Source: Prochlorococcus sp. AG-418-F16 (lineage in GTDB: Bacteria > Cyanobacteriota > Cyanobacteriia > PCC-6307 > Cyanobiaceae). From it: DNA of 36,639 bases. Both the position numbers and the translations under genes were made by a program. Under the pieces are notes generated by a model. It worked only from the letters and a program-made list of their open reading frames with translations, had not been told where the DNA came from and made no database searches. This document shows, in pieces, positions 8,259 to 18,372 of this stretch (position 1 is its first letter; every line of letters starts with the position of its first letter). The stretch is taken from the NCBI GenBank assembly GCA_003214235.1, contig QCLW01000011.1, positions 1 through 36,639 of the forward strand, given 5' to 3'.

Positions 8259-8741
8259 AACTTGACCAAATTCAACTGGCGTTCCATTTTCTACGAGAAT
8301 CTCTACTATTTCAGCATTAAATTCAGATTCAATTTCATTCATTAATTTCATTGCTTCCAAAATACAAATAGTTTGGCCAACCTTAATATTATTACCTACT
8401 TCAACGAATGGCTCCTCTCCAGGCGCTGCAGCCCTATAAAATGTACCAACCATAGGAGATGTAATTTCAGCAAGATCTGAACGTCCAGGAGGAGCTACTT
8501 GAGGTATCTCAGGCTCATTAGCTATCGAGAGATTATCGTTTATAGGTTTTTGATTAGCATTTGTTTGCTTATCAAATGAATTATTAGAAACTAAATTATT
8601 AGTAAATTGATTCTGATCGAATAAATTCCGTTTTATTTCAAGTTTAAAGTCTTCTCCTTCTAAAGAGAACTCTTGAATATCGCTTGTTGAGATTTTTTCT
8701 ATTAAGCGATTTAAGTCTTCATGATCTAATTTCATAGCCAT
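8235..8741 (-). CDS. accB: Biotin carboxyl carrier protein of acetyl-CoA carboxylase
   Basis: Carries the biotin on which bicarbonate is fixed for malonyl-CoA formation, the first step of fatty acid synthesis. The C-terminal biotinyl domain has ITSPMVGTFYRAAAPGE (thumb-type insertion typical of bacterial AccB) and the attachment site EAMKLMNE with Lys132. The N-terminal part binds the carboxylase complex and is joined by an Asn/Gln-rich linker (about 43-80). At 168 aa it is typical. Its ATG overlaps the efp stop as TAATG, so translation is probably coupled; efp-accB is a common cyanobacterial pair. Confidence 0.96.
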   Translation of the reverse strand: MAMKLDHEDLNRLIEKISTSDIQEFSLEGEDFKLEIKRNLFDQNQFTNNLVSNNSFDKQTNANQKPINDNLSIANEPEIPQVAPPGRSDLAEITSPMVGTFYRAAAPGEEPFVEVGNNIKVGQTICILEAMKLMNEIESEFNAEIVEILVENGTPVEFGQVLMRVKQS

Positions 8742-9301
8742 TAATTTTCACGTCCAAGATAACTATCGTTACGAGTATCAACTTTAATCATTTCTCCCAC
8801 AGAAATAAATAAAGGAACCATAACTTGAGCACCTGTTTCTAGAATAGCTGGTTTTGTGCCCCCACTAGCAGTATCACCTTTAACTCCAGGATCAGTTTCT
8901 GTAACTTCTAAAGTTATAGATATTGGAAGTTCCACTTCTAACACCTTACCATTATAGAAAATAACATTAACTTCCATTCCTTCTTTCAAATACTTTGCTC
9001 CTTTACCAATTTGTTCAACAGAAAGTCTGGTCTCTTCAAAACTTGTCATATCCATAAAAACATAATCCCCAGACTCCACATAAGTGTGTTGCAGGTTAGA
9101 CTTCTCAAGGATAGCCTGCTGTACTGATTCTCCGGCTCGAAAAGTTTTGTCAACCACGTTGCCGCTTTGAACTGATTTTAATTTTGTTCGCACGAAAGCA
9201 GAACCCTTACCAGGCTTGACATGTAGAAATTCTACAACACGCCAAACCTGTCCATCCAATTCGATGGTGGTACCTGTGCGAAAATCGTTACTGGAAATCA
9301 T
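8741..9301 (-). CDS. efp: Translation elongation factor P
   Basis: Relieves ribosomes stalled at consecutive prolines. From the ATG at 9301 the protein has 186 aa, the family norm, starting [11 protein letters not shown] further in-frame ATG at 9397 would add 32 residues not found in EF-P and run into the cyclophilin gene, so I reject it. KOW-like domain I carries the tip loop [10 protein letters not shown] with Lys32 at the position modified in some bacteria. The C-terminal part ends NDSYLGREN, close to the usual TGEYLGR signature. The next gene, accB, starts within its stop codon (TAATG). Confidence 0.96.
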   Translation of the reverse strand: MISSNDFRTGTTIELDGQVWRVVEFLHVKPGKGSAFVRTKLKSVQSGNVVDKTFRAGESVQQAILEKSNLQHTYVESGDYVFMDMTSFEETRLSVEQIGKGAKYLKEGMEVNVIFYNGKVLEVELPISITLEVTETDPGVKGDTASGGTKPAILETGAQVMVPLFISVGEMIKVDTRNDSYLGREN

Positions 9302-9344
9302 TCCTGTATTACATCCCCAAGGATCATAAACCTGCAAGAGTGCT

Positions 9345-10436
9345 ATGCAAAAATTCTTATCAAATCGGAACAAACTTTTCTTAAGTTTATTACTCATAAT
9401 TTTACAGGTTTTTTTCTTTAAACCGATTCAAGTATTAGCTGATTTACCTACTGGAAATGCTGTAAAAGACCCTAACGCAATCCTCAGAAACGCACTCCCT
9501 ATCAAGCAAGTTGAGTTGCAAGAAATTCAACACAAATTGGAAGAAACTAGTGACCTTGTAAGGGGAGGAAGATGGCCCGCTCTTACGAAAACTGTTACAA
9601 AATGTCAATCTTTACTAAAAAAATACCAAAGTAGAATTTTTCAGGAATTAACAAAAGATCAACAAAAAACTGCTGAAAAAACATTTTTCGAGCTTAAAGA
9701 AAATTTTAATAGCCTTCAAGATGATGCCAAATCAAAGGATAAGTACTCGTTTGTAGCGACCCGCAAAGAGGCTTTAGATAAAATAGGTAGATTAGAAGAA
9801 TATTTTCTACCAAATCAATTTCCATACTCTATTCCAGAAGAATTTGATAATCTACCAAGATTACTAGGCAGAGCAAAAGTAAATATAAAGACCTCCAAAG
9901 GAGAAATGATAGCAATTATAGATGGATTTAATGCCCCGCTTACAGCAGGTGCATTTATAGATTTATCTTCAAAAAACTTCTATAAAGATTTACCGATTAA
10001 CAGAGCAGAAGAATTTTTTGTTATGCAAACAGGTGATCCAATTGGCGAAGCAATTGGGTATGTAGATCCTGAAACAAATGAAGAACGTCACGTTCCTCTC
10101 GAAATACGAATTCCTGGTGAACAGGATACTTTTTATAATCAAACCTTTGAAGATTTAGGCCTTTACACAGAGACACCAACATTACCTTTCGCAACACTTG
10201 GAACCCTAGGATGGTCTCACTCAAATAGAGCAGTTGATGATGGATCATCTCAATTCTTCTTCTTTTTATATGAAGCAGAATTGAATCCAGCAGGTCGCAA
10301 TTTAATTGATGGACGGAATTCTGCATTTGGCTATGTAGTTGATGGATTTGATGTATTAGATCAGCTAACCAAAGATGACACAATTATCACCATTGATGTT
10401 TTAGAAGGAATTGAAAACCTCAAATTAAATGCGTAA
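9345..10436 (+). CDS. Thylakoid-lumen type cyclophilin (TLP40/CYP38-like)
   Basis: Peptidyl-prolyl isomerase-type protein, 363 aa. A signal peptide ([15 protein letters not shown], likely cleavage after VLA near residue 32) sends it to the lumen or periplasm. Residues about 40-165 form a helical, PsbQ-like bundle domain, followed by a cyclophilin barrel (about 175-360). Of the classical active-site residues, the Arg, Phe and Gln of [13 protein letters not shown] and the SSQFFF strand are present, but the Trp that binds cyclosporin is replaced ([10 protein letters not shown]). This domain order is that of plant and cyanobacterial TLP40/CYP38, linked to photosystem II assembly. It is divergent from efp across 43 bp and overlaps thiL by 8 bp. 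Confidence 0.9.
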   Translation: MQKFLSNRNKLFLSLLLIILQVFFFKPIQVLADLPTGNAVKDPNAILRNALPIKQVELQEIQHKLEETSDLVRGGRWPALTKTVTKCQSLLKKYQSRIFQELTKDQQKTAEKTFFELKENFNSLQDDAKSKDKYSFVATRKEALDKIGRLEEYFLPNQFPYSIPEEFDNLPRLLGRAKVNIKTSKGEMIAIIDGFNAPLTAGAFIDLSSKNFYKDLPINRAEEFFVMQTGDPIGEAIGYVDPETNEERHVPLEIRIPGEQDTFYNQTFEDLGLYTETPTLPFATLGTLGWSHSNRAVDDGSSQFFFFLYEAELNPAGRNLIDGRNSAFGYVVDGFDVLDQLTKDDTIITIDVLEGIENLKLNA

Positions 10437-11415
10437 AGAATTATTAAAAGATATAGGAGAAAAAGAATTAATAAATAGGCTTGGAAAATTTATGCCTAAA
10501 AATCAAGTGTTAGATGATTGCGCTTTAATCAAAACTAAAAATTATAATCTACTTGTTAACAATGATTCATTAGTAGAAAATGTTCATTTTAATGAAATTA
10601 GTATTTCCCCTCAAGACCTTGGGTGGAAAGCAGTCATCAGCAATATCTCTGACTTATTATCCAGTGGCAGCAAGAAAACTGTAGGAATTACGATAAGTCT
10701 AATTCTCCCTGCAAAAACTGAGTGGGTTTGGGTTGAAGAGTTATATAAAGGAATAAATAAGGCTTTAAAACAATATGGTGGGGTGATTCTTGGGGGAGAT
10801 TGCTCAATAGGAAATGCAAAAATGATCTCAATAACAGCCCTAGGTATTCAAGGAGAGCTTAAACTACGAAGAAATGCATGTAAACCAGGTGAGATTATCT
10901 TAACTACAGGAATTCATGGTCTCAGCAAACTTGGATTTATGATAAAAAGTAATATTAATTTTGATAATAATGTTTCTCTAAATGAAAAATTAATAAGTAA
11001 ATCGATTGAACATTTTTGTCGGCCTCAAGTTAACCAAAATTTTCTAGAAAATCTTCTTAAAACTCGTTCTAATAAAAAAATAACAAGAATAGGATGCACT
11101 GATAGTAGCGATGGTCTATTTCAAGCTGTTCAAGATTTAGCAATTACTAGCAATTGTAAAGCAATTATTAATTATGAGAAAATACCAAGAGATAAAGATT
11201 GGCCAAAAGGAAAAAAATGGGATGAATATTATTTTTTTGGAGGAGAAGATTACGAATTGGTTTTTTCATTACCCAAGAAATGGGCAAAAAATTTATGTAA
11301 ACTAGATAAGAATATTAACGAGATTGGGTTTTTTACTAATGGAAAACCATCAATAGAATTTAAAGATCACAAAAAAAATAAATTATTGAAAAATAAACCT
11401 TTCAAACACTTTTAA
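10429..11415 (+). CDS. thiL: Thiamine-monophosphate kinase
   Basis: Phosphorylates thiamine monophosphate to the active cofactor thiamine pyrophosphate with ATP. The AIR-synthase/ThiL fold is visible: the N-terminal acidic loop DDCALI, NNDSLVENVHF, then GGDCSIGNAKMISITALG with metal-binding Asp, the CTDSSDGLFQAV block (residues ~223-234) and the C-terminal FFGGEDYELVFSLP. The 328-aa length is usual. The ATG lies inside the last codons of the cyclophilin gene (8-bp overlap), indicating a shared transcript. It ends immediately beside the gap2 stop (convergent, no spacer), leaving no room for a separate terminator. Confidence 0.94.
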   Translation: MRKELLKDIGEKELINRLGKFMPKNQVLDDCALIKTKNYNLLVNNDSLVENVHFNEISISPQDLGWKAVISNISDLLSSGSKKTVGITISLILPAKTEWVWVEELYKGINKALKQYGGVILGGDCSIGNAKMISITALGIQGELKLRRNACKPGEIILTTGIHGLSKLGFMIKSNINFDNNVSLNEKLISKSIEHFCRPQVNQNFLENLLKTRSNKKITRIGCTDSSDGLFQAVQDLAITSNCKAIINYEKIPRDKDWPKGKKWDEYYFFGGEDYELVFSLPKKWAKNLCKLDKNINEIGFFTNGKPSIEFKDHKKNKLLKNKPFKHF

Positions 11416-12438
11416 TTATTCCCATTTTTTAGCGACAATCTCCGCTAAATCTACAACCCTCTGACTATACCCCCACTCATTGTCGTACCATGCAAGAACC
11501 TTAACAAGATTATCCCCGATACACATAGTAAGATCAGCGTCTACAATGGATGATTCATTAGTGCCTGCATAATCGCTTGACACTAATGGTTCATCTCCAT
11601 ATTTAATAATTCCCTTCATTGAAGCTAGAGAAGCTTCTTTAAGAGCATTATTAACATCTTGGCTTGTGACAGATTTAGAAGATTCGAAAACGAAGTCCAC
11701 CGCTGAAACATTAGGTGTAGGAACTCTCATCGCTATTCCTGTCAATTTTCCTTTCATTTCTGGATACACTAATGCTACTGCTTTAGCGGCACCTGTAGAA
11801 GTGGGAACGATATTGGTAGCGGCAGCTCTAGCCCTTCTTAAATCTCTATGACTATTATCTAAAATTCTTTGATCACCTGTATAACTATGAATTGTAGTCA
11901 TCAAACCTTTATTAATCCCAAAAGATTGGTCTAAAACTTTAACAACTGGAGCTAAGCAGTTTGTAGTACAACTAGCATTACTCAAAATGTCATAATCTTT
12001 ATGATTGTATGTATCAGCATTAACTCCAACTACATATGTACCAACTCCAGCACCTTTACCAGGCGCAGTTAAAATAACTTTTTTTGCTCCTACATCTAGG
12101 TGCTTACTTGCACCTACATCTGTATTGAAAACTCCAGTTGATTCAATAACCAAGTCTACACCCCAATCTTTCCAAGGAAGATTCATTGGGTTTCTATCCG
12201 AAAAACACTTAATTGTCTTGTTATTAATTACAAAAGTGTCATCAGTATATTGAATATCAACACCATCGAGCTTGCCAAGTACTGAATCGTATTTTAAAAG
12301 ATGAGCATTTGTCTTAGGATCTGAAGTAACGTTAATACCAACTACTTCAATATTGGTGTAAGCACCTCTACTAAGCCAACAGCGCATAAAGTTTCGCCCA
12401 ATTCTGCCAAAGCCGTTAATTGCAACACGCAAAGTCAT
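11416..12438 (-). CDS. gap2: Glyceraldehyde-3-phosphate dehydrogenase, Calvin-cycle type
   Basis: Reduces 1,3-bisphosphoglycerate in carbon fixation; the cyanobacterial gap2 form uses NADPH or NADH. The Rossmann motif is [13 protein letters not shown] (8-20). The catalytic Cys157 sits in [12 protein letters not shown] and its partner His183 in [23 protein letters not shown] near the C-terminus is the family signature. Length 340 aa is normal. I assign gap2 rather than the glycolytic gap1 from overall similarity ([21 protein letters not shown]), in line with an obligate phototroph. It is a single gene with its own 194-bp upstream region and convergent with thiL. Confidence 0.96.
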   Translation of the reverse strand: MTLRVAINGFGRIGRNFMRCWLSRGAYTNIEVVGINVTSDPKTNAHLLKYDSVLGKLDGVDIQYTDDTFVINNKTIKCFSDRNPMNLPWKDWGVDLVIESTGVFNTDVGASKHLDVGAKKVILTAPGKGAGVGTYVVGVNADTYNHKDYDILSNASCTTNCLAPVVKVLDQSFGINKGLMTTIHSYTGDQRILDNSHRDLRRARAAATNIVPTSTGAAKAVALVYPEMKGKLTGIAMRVPTPNVSAVDFVFESSKSVTSQDVNNALKEASLASMKGIIKYGDEPLVSSDYAGTNESSIVDADLTMCIGDNLVKVLAWYDNEWGYSQRVVDLAEIVAKKWE

Positions 12439-12474
12439 AACTAAAAATTTCTAAATGATTAACCTAAGTTGCTG

Positions 12475-12480
12475 ATCATA
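12475..12480 (-). promoter_or_regulatory. Candidate -10 box (TATGAT) for gap2
   Basis: Read on the minus strand, TATGAT ends 36 bp before the gap2 ATG, in the 194-bp divergent spacer (12439-12632) shared with murC. No convincing -35 is visible at 17 bp. The rest of this spacer is AT-rich with no repeat or RNA structure that I can identify. Confidence 0.35.
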
Positions 12481-12632
12481 CTGAATTTTGTGCAATAACG
12501 TAAGGTTTTTTTGATTTATTAAGCAAATAAGTCTAGTTTTGTATTAATTCAATGTGAAGAAAACATATTTTTTTAAGAAAAAATACCAAAATTCTGCTTA
12601 GAAGTTATCTTGATTTAAGTAAAAGATAAACA

Positions 12633-14042
12633 TTGGATCAAGAATTAATGCTGAAACATCATTTTCATTTTATTGGGGTTGGAGGTATTGGAATGTCAGC
12701 ATTAGCAATGGGTTTACTAAAGAAAGGTTATTCAGTTTCAGGATCTGATTTGGTCAAAAACAATGAAACTAATAAATTAGAACACTTAGGCGCGCTTATT
12801 TTTACTTCTCAAATTCAACAAAATATTGAATTTGTAATTTCAAAACATAAAAACAAATTGATTAATTTTGTTGTAAGCTCTGCCATCAAACAAGAAAATG
12901 AAGAATTATCGTATTGCCGGAAAAAAAATTTAGCCATAAAACATCGTTCAGATATCCTGGCAATGTTAATGAAGTCTTACACCTCATTAGCTATAGCAGG
13001 AAGCCATGGCAAGACATCAACTAGTGCATTTCTCTCTACACTTCTTGAGTTATGTACGCAAAATTCTTCTTCGATTACTGGCGGGATAATTCCTATCTAC
13101 AACTCGAATTGTTATTTAGAAAATACAAAATTTTTAGTAGCTGAAGTTGATGAATCTGATGGGACAATAAGTAAATATAAATCTGATATTGGAATAATAA
13201 ATAATATTGATTTTGATCATTGCGATCATTTTGCAAGTTTAGGTGAAGTTTTATCTTCTTTTAAAGATTTCGCTTCAAAATCAAGAAAATTATTACTTAA
13301 TTATGATTGTGAAGTCACAAGAAATAATTTTTATTCAGATAGTAAATGGTCAAACACTTCATCAAGCAAAGTAGCTTTTGCCATAATTCCCACTGAAATC
13401 AATACAACGCATACAATTGGGAAATATTATGAAAATGGAAATTTTATTAGCATTATAAATATTCCTATTCCAGGATTACACAATTTATCAAACATAACTG
13501 CTTCAATAGCAGCTTCAAGAATGATAGGAGTAGATTTTATAGACATTAAAAAAAATATTAAATACCTAAAACTGCCAAAAAAAAGATTTGAATTCAGAGG
13601 TCAAATAGATGAAAGAAATTTCTATGATGATTATGCACATCACCCAAACGAAATAAAAGCAACGATTAAATTAGGAAGATTGTTTATAAAGGAAAATCTT
13701 AATAATGACTTACAAAAAAGTAGATTAATAGCCATATTTCAACCACACAGATATTCCAGAGTAAAACAATTTGCGAAAGAATTTGCTAATGAATTATCAA
13801 AAGCAGATGTTGTTTACGTCACACGCATTTTTGGAGCAGGAGAAGAAAACAAAGATAAAATTAATTCAGAAATTATTACTGATCTTATTTATAAACAGAA
13901 CAAAAATGTTATGTACATAAATAATTATCATGAAATTACAAAGAACTTTTACGAATTAACTCAAAAAGGGGATTTTATTTTAAATATGGGAGCTGGTGAC
14001 TGTCATAACTTCTGGTCAATTTTAAATAAGCAAACAAATTAG
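12633..14042 (+). CDS. murC: UDP-N-acetylmuramate--L-alanine ligase
   Basis: Adds L-alanine to UDP-MurNAc with ATP, the first peptide step of peptidoglycan synthesis in the cytoplasm. The N-terminal Rossmann-like motif FIGVGGIGMSALAMG (13-27) binds the UDP sugar. The Mur-ligase P-loop is GSHGKTSTS (123-131), followed by EVDESDGT and INNIDFDHCDHF. The C-terminal domain has DDYAHHPNEI and FQPHRYSR. 469 aa is normal. The frame opens with TTG at 12633; an ATG at 12648 gives a protein five residues shorter, starting MLKHHFHFIG, and may be the true start. murB follows after 17 bp. Confidence 0.95.
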   Translation: MDQELMLKHHFHFIGVGGIGMSALAMGLLKKGYSVSGSDLVKNNETNKLEHLGALIFTSQIQQNIEFVISKHKNKLINFVVSSAIKQENEELSYCRKKNLAIKHRSDILAMLMKSYTSLAIAGSHGKTSTSAFLSTLLELCTQNSSSITGGIIPIYNSNCYLENTKFLVAEVDESDGTISKYKSDIGIINNIDFDHCDHFASLGEVLSSFKDFASKSRKLLLNYDCEVTRNNFYSDSKWSNTSSSKVAFAIIPTEINTTHTIGKYYENGNFISIINIPIPGLHNLSNITASIAASRMIGVDFIDIKKNIKYLKLPKKRFEFRGQIDERNFYDDYAHHPNEIKATIKLGRLFIKENLNNDLQKSRLIAIFQPHRYSRVKQFAKEFANELSKADVVYVTRIFGAGEENKDKINSEIITDLIYKQNKNVMYINNYHEITKNFYELTQKGDFILNMGAGDCHNFWSILNKQTN

Positions 14043-14059
14043 GATATTTAAATTGATTT

Positions 14060-14953
14060 ATGAATAAAAAAATTATTTCTGAGAACTTCAATCTAAGCAA
14101 CTATACAACTATAAAAGTTGGTGGAATTGCTGAATATTTTGCGGAGCCAAGAAGTATTTACGAATTTTTCAATTTAATAAAGTGGTCAAAATCAAAAAAT
14201 CAAACATGCCAAATAATTGGCGCTGGTTCAAATCTTTTAATAAATAATATTTTCATAAAAGGTTTAGTTATTTGTACAAAAAAAATGAAGTCATTCACAA
14301 TAGAACCATATTCAGGAGTTGTTGAAGCAGAAGCGGGTGTAATGCTCCCAACATTATCTAATTCTCTGGCAAAAAAAGGATTACAAGGGGGAGAATGGGC
14401 TATCGGAATTCCAGGAACTTTAGGAGGAGCAATTTATATGAATGCTGGTACAAGAGATGTATCAATAGCAAAAAATCTTATTTCTGTAAAAGTTATTAAT
14501 AATAAAACTCTTGAAACACTTGAAATTGAAAAAAAAGATATAAATTTTGAATATAGATTTAGTTCTTTTCAAAGTAATAATTTAGCAATTATAAGTGCAA
14601 AACTAAATTTTGAACCCAATAGCAATATCGAAAAATTAATTAAGACAACCAAAAACAACCTCAAGTTAAAAACAGAAACACAGCCATATCATCTGCCAAC
14701 TTTTGGTAGTGTTTTTAAAAATCCTAAAAATCATTATGCAGCAAAATTAATTGAAGATATGGGTTTAAAGGGATTTAAAATTGGAGGAGCAGAAATCTCT
14801 ACAATGCATGCAAATTTCATAATTAATAATTCTTCAGCAAGTTCAAAAGATATTTTTGAATTAATAACTGTAATTCAACAAAAAGTACTACAAAAAAAAG
14901 GAATTTATCTGCAACCGGAAGTAAGAATGATTGGTTTTGACTATCCTAATTAA
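14060..14953 (+). CDS. murB: UDP-N-acetylenolpyruvoylglucosamine reductase
   Basis: FAD enzyme that reduces UDP-GlcNAc-enolpyruvate to UDP-MurNAc using NADPH, the step just before MurC acts. FAD-binding motifs are [12 protein letters not shown] (about 51-62) and [15 protein letters not shown]. The catalytic serine lies in TFGSVFKNP and the catalytic glutamate in LQPEVRMIG at the C-terminus. At 297 aa with this spacing it is the type II form lacking the extra domain of the E. coli enzyme. It is read in the same direction as murC (17 bp upstream) and ybaB (17 bp downstream), probably one transcript. Confidence 0.95.
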   Translation: MNKKIISENFNLSNYTTIKVGGIAEYFAEPRSIYEFFNLIKWSKSKNQTCQIIGAGSNLLINNIFIKGLVICTKKMKSFTIEPYSGVVEAEAGVMLPTLSNSLAKKGLQGGEWAIGIPGTLGGAIYMNAGTRDVSIAKNLISVKVINNKTLETLEIEKKDINFEYRFSSFQSNNLAIISAKLNFEPNSNIEKLIKTTKNNLKLKTETQPYHLPTFGSVFKNPKNHYAAKLIEDMGLKGFKIGGAEISTMHANFIINNSSASSKDIFELITVIQQKVLQKKGIYLQPEVRMIGFDYPN

Positions 14954-14970
14954 AGAAACTTTTTTACAAA

Positions 14971-15321
14971 ATGGCGGGTTTTGGACTTCCTAACTTTGGA
15001 CAACTTACAGAAGCATTTAAAAAAGCTAAACAAATTCAGCAAGATGCTCAAAAATTACAGGATGAACTTGAAAAGATGGAGATTGAAGGAAAAAGTGATG
15101 ATGAAATGGTAAAAGTCTGGATAAGTGGCAACCAGCTTCCTTTAAGGGTTGAAGTGCAAGAAAAGATTTTAAATTCAGATAAAGAAAAAATAGAGCAAAA
15201 CATTTTGCAGGCTATTCAAAAAGCTCATGAATTGTCTACTGCAACTATGAAAGAAAGAATGAACGATTTAACAGGAGGATTAAATCTTAATCTTCCTGGT
15301 TTTGATAATACTGATTCTTAG
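14971..15321 (+). CDS. YbaB/EbfC-family nucleoid-associated protein
   Basis: Small DNA-binding protein of 116 aa that in other bacteria forms a tweezer-like dimer and coats DNA. Seen here are an N-terminal helix [21 protein letters not shown], the strand-rich core ([17 protein letters not shown]) and the final helix [31 protein letters not shown], matching the family order and length. It follows murB by 17 bp. Its last 35 bp overlap the convergent rsgA coding region, so both C-termini are encoded by the same DNA. Confidence 0.9.
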   Translation: MAGFGLPNFGQLTEAFKKAKQIQQDAQKLQDELEKMEIEGKSDDEMVKVWISGNQLPLRVEVQEKILNSDKEKIEQNILQAIQKAHELSTATMKERMNDLTGGLNLNLPGFDNTDS

Positions 15322-16201
15322 AAGACTCAATCATTTCTTTATAAAAAGAATATCTTTCAAAAGATTTGTTTAAATTACAGCCCTCATCATTCAAATGTAA
15401 GCAGTTACGAAATTTACAATGAATTCCTTCATCGATTACTTGTTTATATATTTCAGGAAAGAGATTTGGCAACAATCTAATATCAACGTCTAGAGGTTGC
15501 ATATTAAAACCAGGGGTATCAACAATATAACTTTGATTTGATATGGAAAATAACTCAACATTTCGAGTAGTATTTTTCCCTCTCTTAATTTTATGGGAAA
15601 CTGGAGCAGTATTCTTTTGAAGACTTGGAATTATCATATTAAGCAAAGTAGTTTTGCCAACTCCAGATGGCCCCATAAATATTGAGCACTTTTTTTGCTT
15701 TAACTCAACTAATAAATTTTTAAAGTACTCAGTTTTTTGTAAATTTAAAGTAATTGTTTGATAACCCCATTTCCCAAATCTATCAATTAATAAATTTATT
15801 TTTTGATCTGATATTAAATCACATTTTGTTAATACTAATGAAACTTCAACTTCCATCGATTCTGCTGCTATCAAAAACCTATTAACTTGAGATAAATTTA
15901 ACTCTGGCTCTTCAACAGAAAAAATAATATATATATTTGAAATATTTGCTACTGATGGTCTAATTAATAAATTTTTTCTTTTTTTTAAACTCGTTATTAA
16001 TGCGCGTTTGCTTCTTAAATCAACATTATCAATTTCTACTTCATCTCCAACATAAATGAATTGATCTTTGAAATTTATTGACTTCCTAACCTTACATAAA
16101 AATCTCTCACTAATTCCAAAGTATTCTTTATTTAAGTCAACTAAAAAAAATTCATTAAATTTTTTAGTAACTAAACCTAAATATTTACTATTATTTTTCA
16201 T
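15287..16201 (-). CDS. rsgA: Ribosome small-subunit-dependent GTPase RsgA
   Basis: Circularly permuted GTPase acting late in 30S subunit maturation. The order of G motifs is permuted as expected: G4 TKCD (125-128), G1 GPSGVGKTT (177-185), G3 DTPG (228-231). An N-terminal OB fold (about 1-75) and a C-terminal zinc knuckle with Cys262, Cys267, His269 and Cys275 complete it. 304 aa is typical. Its start overlaps the tusA-like gene by 11 bp, and its end overlaps ybaB by 35 bp, so it is the last gene of the grpE-dnaJ-tusA-rsgA run. Confidence 0.95.
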   Translation of the reverse strand: MKNNSKYLGLVTKKFNEFFLVDLNKEYFGISERFLCKVRKSINFKDQFIYVGDEVEIDNVDLRSKRALITSLKKRKNLLIRPSVANISNIYIIFSVEEPELNLSQVNRFLIAAESMEVEVSLVLTKCDLISDQKINLLIDRFGKWGYQTITLNLQKTEYFKNLLVELKQKKCSIFMGPSGVGKTTLLNMIIPSLQKNTAPVSHKIKRGKNTTRNVELFSISNQSYIVDTPGFNMQPLDVDIRLLPNLFPEIYKQVIDEGIHCKFRNCLHLNDEGCNLNKSFERYSFYKEMIESSKNQYYQNQED

Positions 16202-16421
16202 TCAATATTTTTATTTTTAAAAATTTTTCATTTTCTTTGATTTGTGTAAACAAACATCCCATCTCTTTTAAATTACTTAATACCATTTCTTCTGGTTCAC
16301 CTTTATCAAGTTCAACTATGAGTTGTTCATTTTTGGATAACTTCTCTAAAGCCAATTTAATTTTGACTACATTTAAAGGACATGGAACAGATTTAAGATC
16401 CAAATACTTTAAAGAAGGCAT
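16191..16421 (-). CDS. TusA/SirA-like sulfurtransferase-family protein
   Basis: A 76-aa protein with the two-layer fold pattern of the TusA family: strand YLDLKSVPCPLNVVKIKLAL with Cys14, then helix, then VELDKGEPEEM and a final strand pair. Canonical members have CPxP; here the motif is CPLN, so the second proline is missing while the cysteine is kept. Family members pass sulfur as persulfide (tRNA thiolation, cofactor synthesis); the partner here is unknown. It starts within the dnaJ stop (TAATG) and overlaps rsgA by 11 bp, so it is translated as part of the chaperone operon. Confidence 0.82.
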   Translation of the reverse strand: MPSLKYLDLKSVPCPLNVVKIKLALEKLSKNEQLIVELDKGEPEEMVLSNLKEMGCLFTQIKENEKFLKIKILNEK

Positions 16422-17548
16422 TAGGATTCTTTACCAAATAATTTACTAAATAGGCCACTACTCGAATTGATATTTTTATCAGAATATTGAGACGCTAAAC
16501 CCTCTAAAAGCTTTCGTTCTTCGTCTGTTATACGCGTAGGCAATTTTACCTTAACTAAAACTTCATGATTTCCTCTAGCAACTGGATTACCAAGTCTAGG
16601 TACACCTTTATTCTCAAGCGAAAGAGTTGTATTTGGTTGCGTACCACTTGGAATTTTTAAATTAACATTTCCATCAACTGTAGTAATTTCAACAGTATCT
16701 CCTAAAATAGCCTGTAAATAACTCACAGCTATTTCTGAGTAAATAGTCACACCATCTCTTTTTAATTTTGAATCTTTCTTTACCTTGATAAAAACATAAA
16801 GATCTCCTGGTGGACCACCTTTCAAACCAACATTTCCCTCTCCGGAAACTCTTAATTTAGTACCAGTATCAACTCCTGCAGGAATATTAATTCTTAATTT
16901 TTTTCTGACTTGCTTTACTCCATTACCACCGCAACTCGTACATGGATCTGCGATTATTTGACCAGTTCCATTACATGAAGGGCATTCAGCCACTTGTGTG
17001 AAATTACCAAATGGTGTTCTTGTAGCTCTTCTAACTTGTCCACTACCTCCACAAGTTGTGCAAGTTTTGGGTCCTGTTCCTGGTTTGGCACCTGTTCCCC
17101 TACAGACTTCACATGTCTCTAGATGAGGAATTGTAATTTCTCTTTGTTGACCAAATATTGCATCTTTAAAATCCACATTAAGGTCATATCTTAAGTCATC
17201 TCCTTGTTGAGGACCTCTTCTTTGAGTTCTCCCTCCCTGTGGATTTTGTCCACCAAAGCCACCATTAAAAAAAGTTTCAAATAAATCTGCAAAGCCGCCC
17301 ATATCACCCATATCAGGCATTCCAGCAGCGCCTCCAAGACCAGCCTCTCCAAACTGATCATATCTAGCTCTAGTTTCAGGATCGGCTAATGCTTCATAAG
17401 CCTTGCCAATTTCTTTAAATTTATCTTCAGCGCCCGGTTCTTTATTAACATCAGGATGATATTGTCTTGCTAACTTTCTATAAGCCCTTTTTAAGGTATC
17501 AGCATCAGCATCTCTCGCAACTCCAAGTATTTGGTAAAAATCAGCCAT
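16421..17548 (-). CDS. dnaJ: Chaperone protein DnaJ (type I Hsp40)
   Basis: Stimulates DnaK ATPase and delivers unfolded clients. All type I parts are present in order: J domain (1-68) with His31-Pro32-Asp33, Gly-rich region (about 69-110), four zinc-binding CxxCxGxG repeats starting near Cys146, Cys163, Cys189 and Cys203, and the C-terminal substrate-binding domains. 375 aa is normal. It lies 29 bp after grpE in the same direction and shares a TAATG junction with the tusA-like gene. No dnaK is present in the window. Confidence 0.97.
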   Translation of the reverse strand: MADFYQILGVARDADADTLKRAYRKLARQYHPDVNKEPGAEDKFKEIGKAYEALADPETRARYDQFGEAGLGGAAGMPDMGDMGGFADLFETFFNGGFGGQNPQGGRTQRRGPQQGDDLRYDLNVDFKDAIFGQQREITIPHLETCEVCRGTGAKPGTGPKTCTTCGGSGQVRRATRTPFGNFTQVAECPSCNGTGQIIADPCTSCGGNGVKQVRKKLRINIPAGVDTGTKLRVSGEGNVGLKGGPPGDLYVFIKVKKDSKLKRDGVTIYSEIAVSYLQAILGDTVEITTVDGNVNLKIPSGTQPNTTLSLENKGVPRLGNPVARGNHEVLVKVKLPTRITDEERKLLEGLASQYSDKNINSSSGLFSKLFGKES

Positions 17549-17577
17549 TAAATAATGCTCAACTAAAAATTTGGAAT

Positions 17578-18297
17578 CTATACATCTTCAGAAGTAGATT
17601 CTTCTGAATCAATATCCCCTTCAACTGTATCCTTTTCTACTTCCTCTTGTGAATCTTGTTTACCAGGTCCCATAGAAACTTTAACCAAAGCATGTCTCAA
17701 TACCTTACCTTCTAAATGATATCCTCGCTGCAATTCTTCTAAAATAAAATCTTCTTTAAACTCTTCACTAGGCTCTCTTAATACAGCTTCATGTAAATTT
17801 GGATCAAATTGCTGGCCAATAACTCTCATAGGCGCGACTCCTTGTTGTTTTAAAACTTCTACTAATTGTTTATACAAACCTTGATAACTTCTATGAAGAG
17901 TTTGAGCTTCTTCACTTTCAGGTTTGAGTTGTTGTCTTGCCCTCTCAAAATTATCAACAATAGGGAGGATTGCAGTTAAAGCATTAGAAACAAGTTGAAT
18001 TTTTAAATCATCCTGATCTCTAGACTGTCTCTTTCTAAAATTCTCAAAATCTGCTGAGATTCTCACATATTGATTTTTTAATGTTTCATGTTCTTTTTCT
18101 AACTGTTCTAACCTTGCATCATTATTTGAAATAGTGTTTTTTAAGTCTTCAGTATTAATGACTTCTGTTTTTTGAGAAGATCTTTCATCATTTTCAACTA
18201 TTTGATCTTCTGGAGGTGAAGCATCTTCAGGAGCATTATCCTGATTAGAAACATCATTTTCTTTATTATCAATATTGTCTGATTGATTTTCAATCAT
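17578..18297 (-). CDS. grpE: Nucleotide exchange factor GrpE
   Basis: Releases ADP from DnaK in the Hsp70 cycle. The 239-aa protein has a long acidic, disordered N-terminus (about 1-50, rich in Asp, Glu, Asn), a long coiled-coil (about 55-110; [19 protein letters not shown]) with the family block [10 protein letters not shown], and the C-terminal beta domain ([13 protein letters not shown] ... [12 protein letters not shown]). An extra acidic tail follows. It heads the grpE-dnaJ-tusA-rsgA run; the 75-bp gap before it contains a small hairpin. Confidence 0.96.
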   Translation of the reverse strand: MIENQSDNIDNKENDVSNQDNAPEDASPPEDQIVENDERSSQKTEVINTEDLKNTISNNDARLEQLEKEHETLKNQYVRISADFENFRKRQSRDQDDLKIQLVSNALTAILPIVDNFERARQQLKPESEEAQTLHRSYQGLYKQLVEVLKQQGVAPMRVIGQQFDPNLHEAVLREPSEEFKEDFILEELQRGYHLEGKVLRHALVKVSMGPGKQDSQEEVEKDTVEGDIDSEESTSEDV

Positions 18298-18351
18298 TTT
18301 CCTAAAAATTTCTTAAAACTATTTTCCATTAAAGTGATGCACAAAACAAGT

Positions 18352-18365
18352 TGCGGAAGGCCGCA
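18352..18365. terminator. Small GC-rich hairpin between msrB and grpE
   Basis: TGCGG (18352-18356) and CCGCA (18361-18365) form a 5-bp stem with a 4-nt loop, standing out in AT-rich DNA. It lies just past the msrB stop. On the minus strand it is followed by AACTTGTTTTG, a poor T-run, so it could be a weak terminator for msrB or a structure in the grpE leader. Confidence 0.35.
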
Positions 18366-18372
18366 CAAATGT

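Noticed and set aside
9302-9397. N-terminal extension of efp to the upstream ATG
   Set aside because: The added 32 residues do not occur in EF-P and would overlap the divergent cyclophilin gene; the start at 9301 gives the standard length.
10021-10383. 120-codon open frame antisense to the lumenal cyclophilin gene
   Set aside because: It lies wholly inside a well supported gene, is His/Leu/Gln-rich as expected from the complement, and shows no domain.
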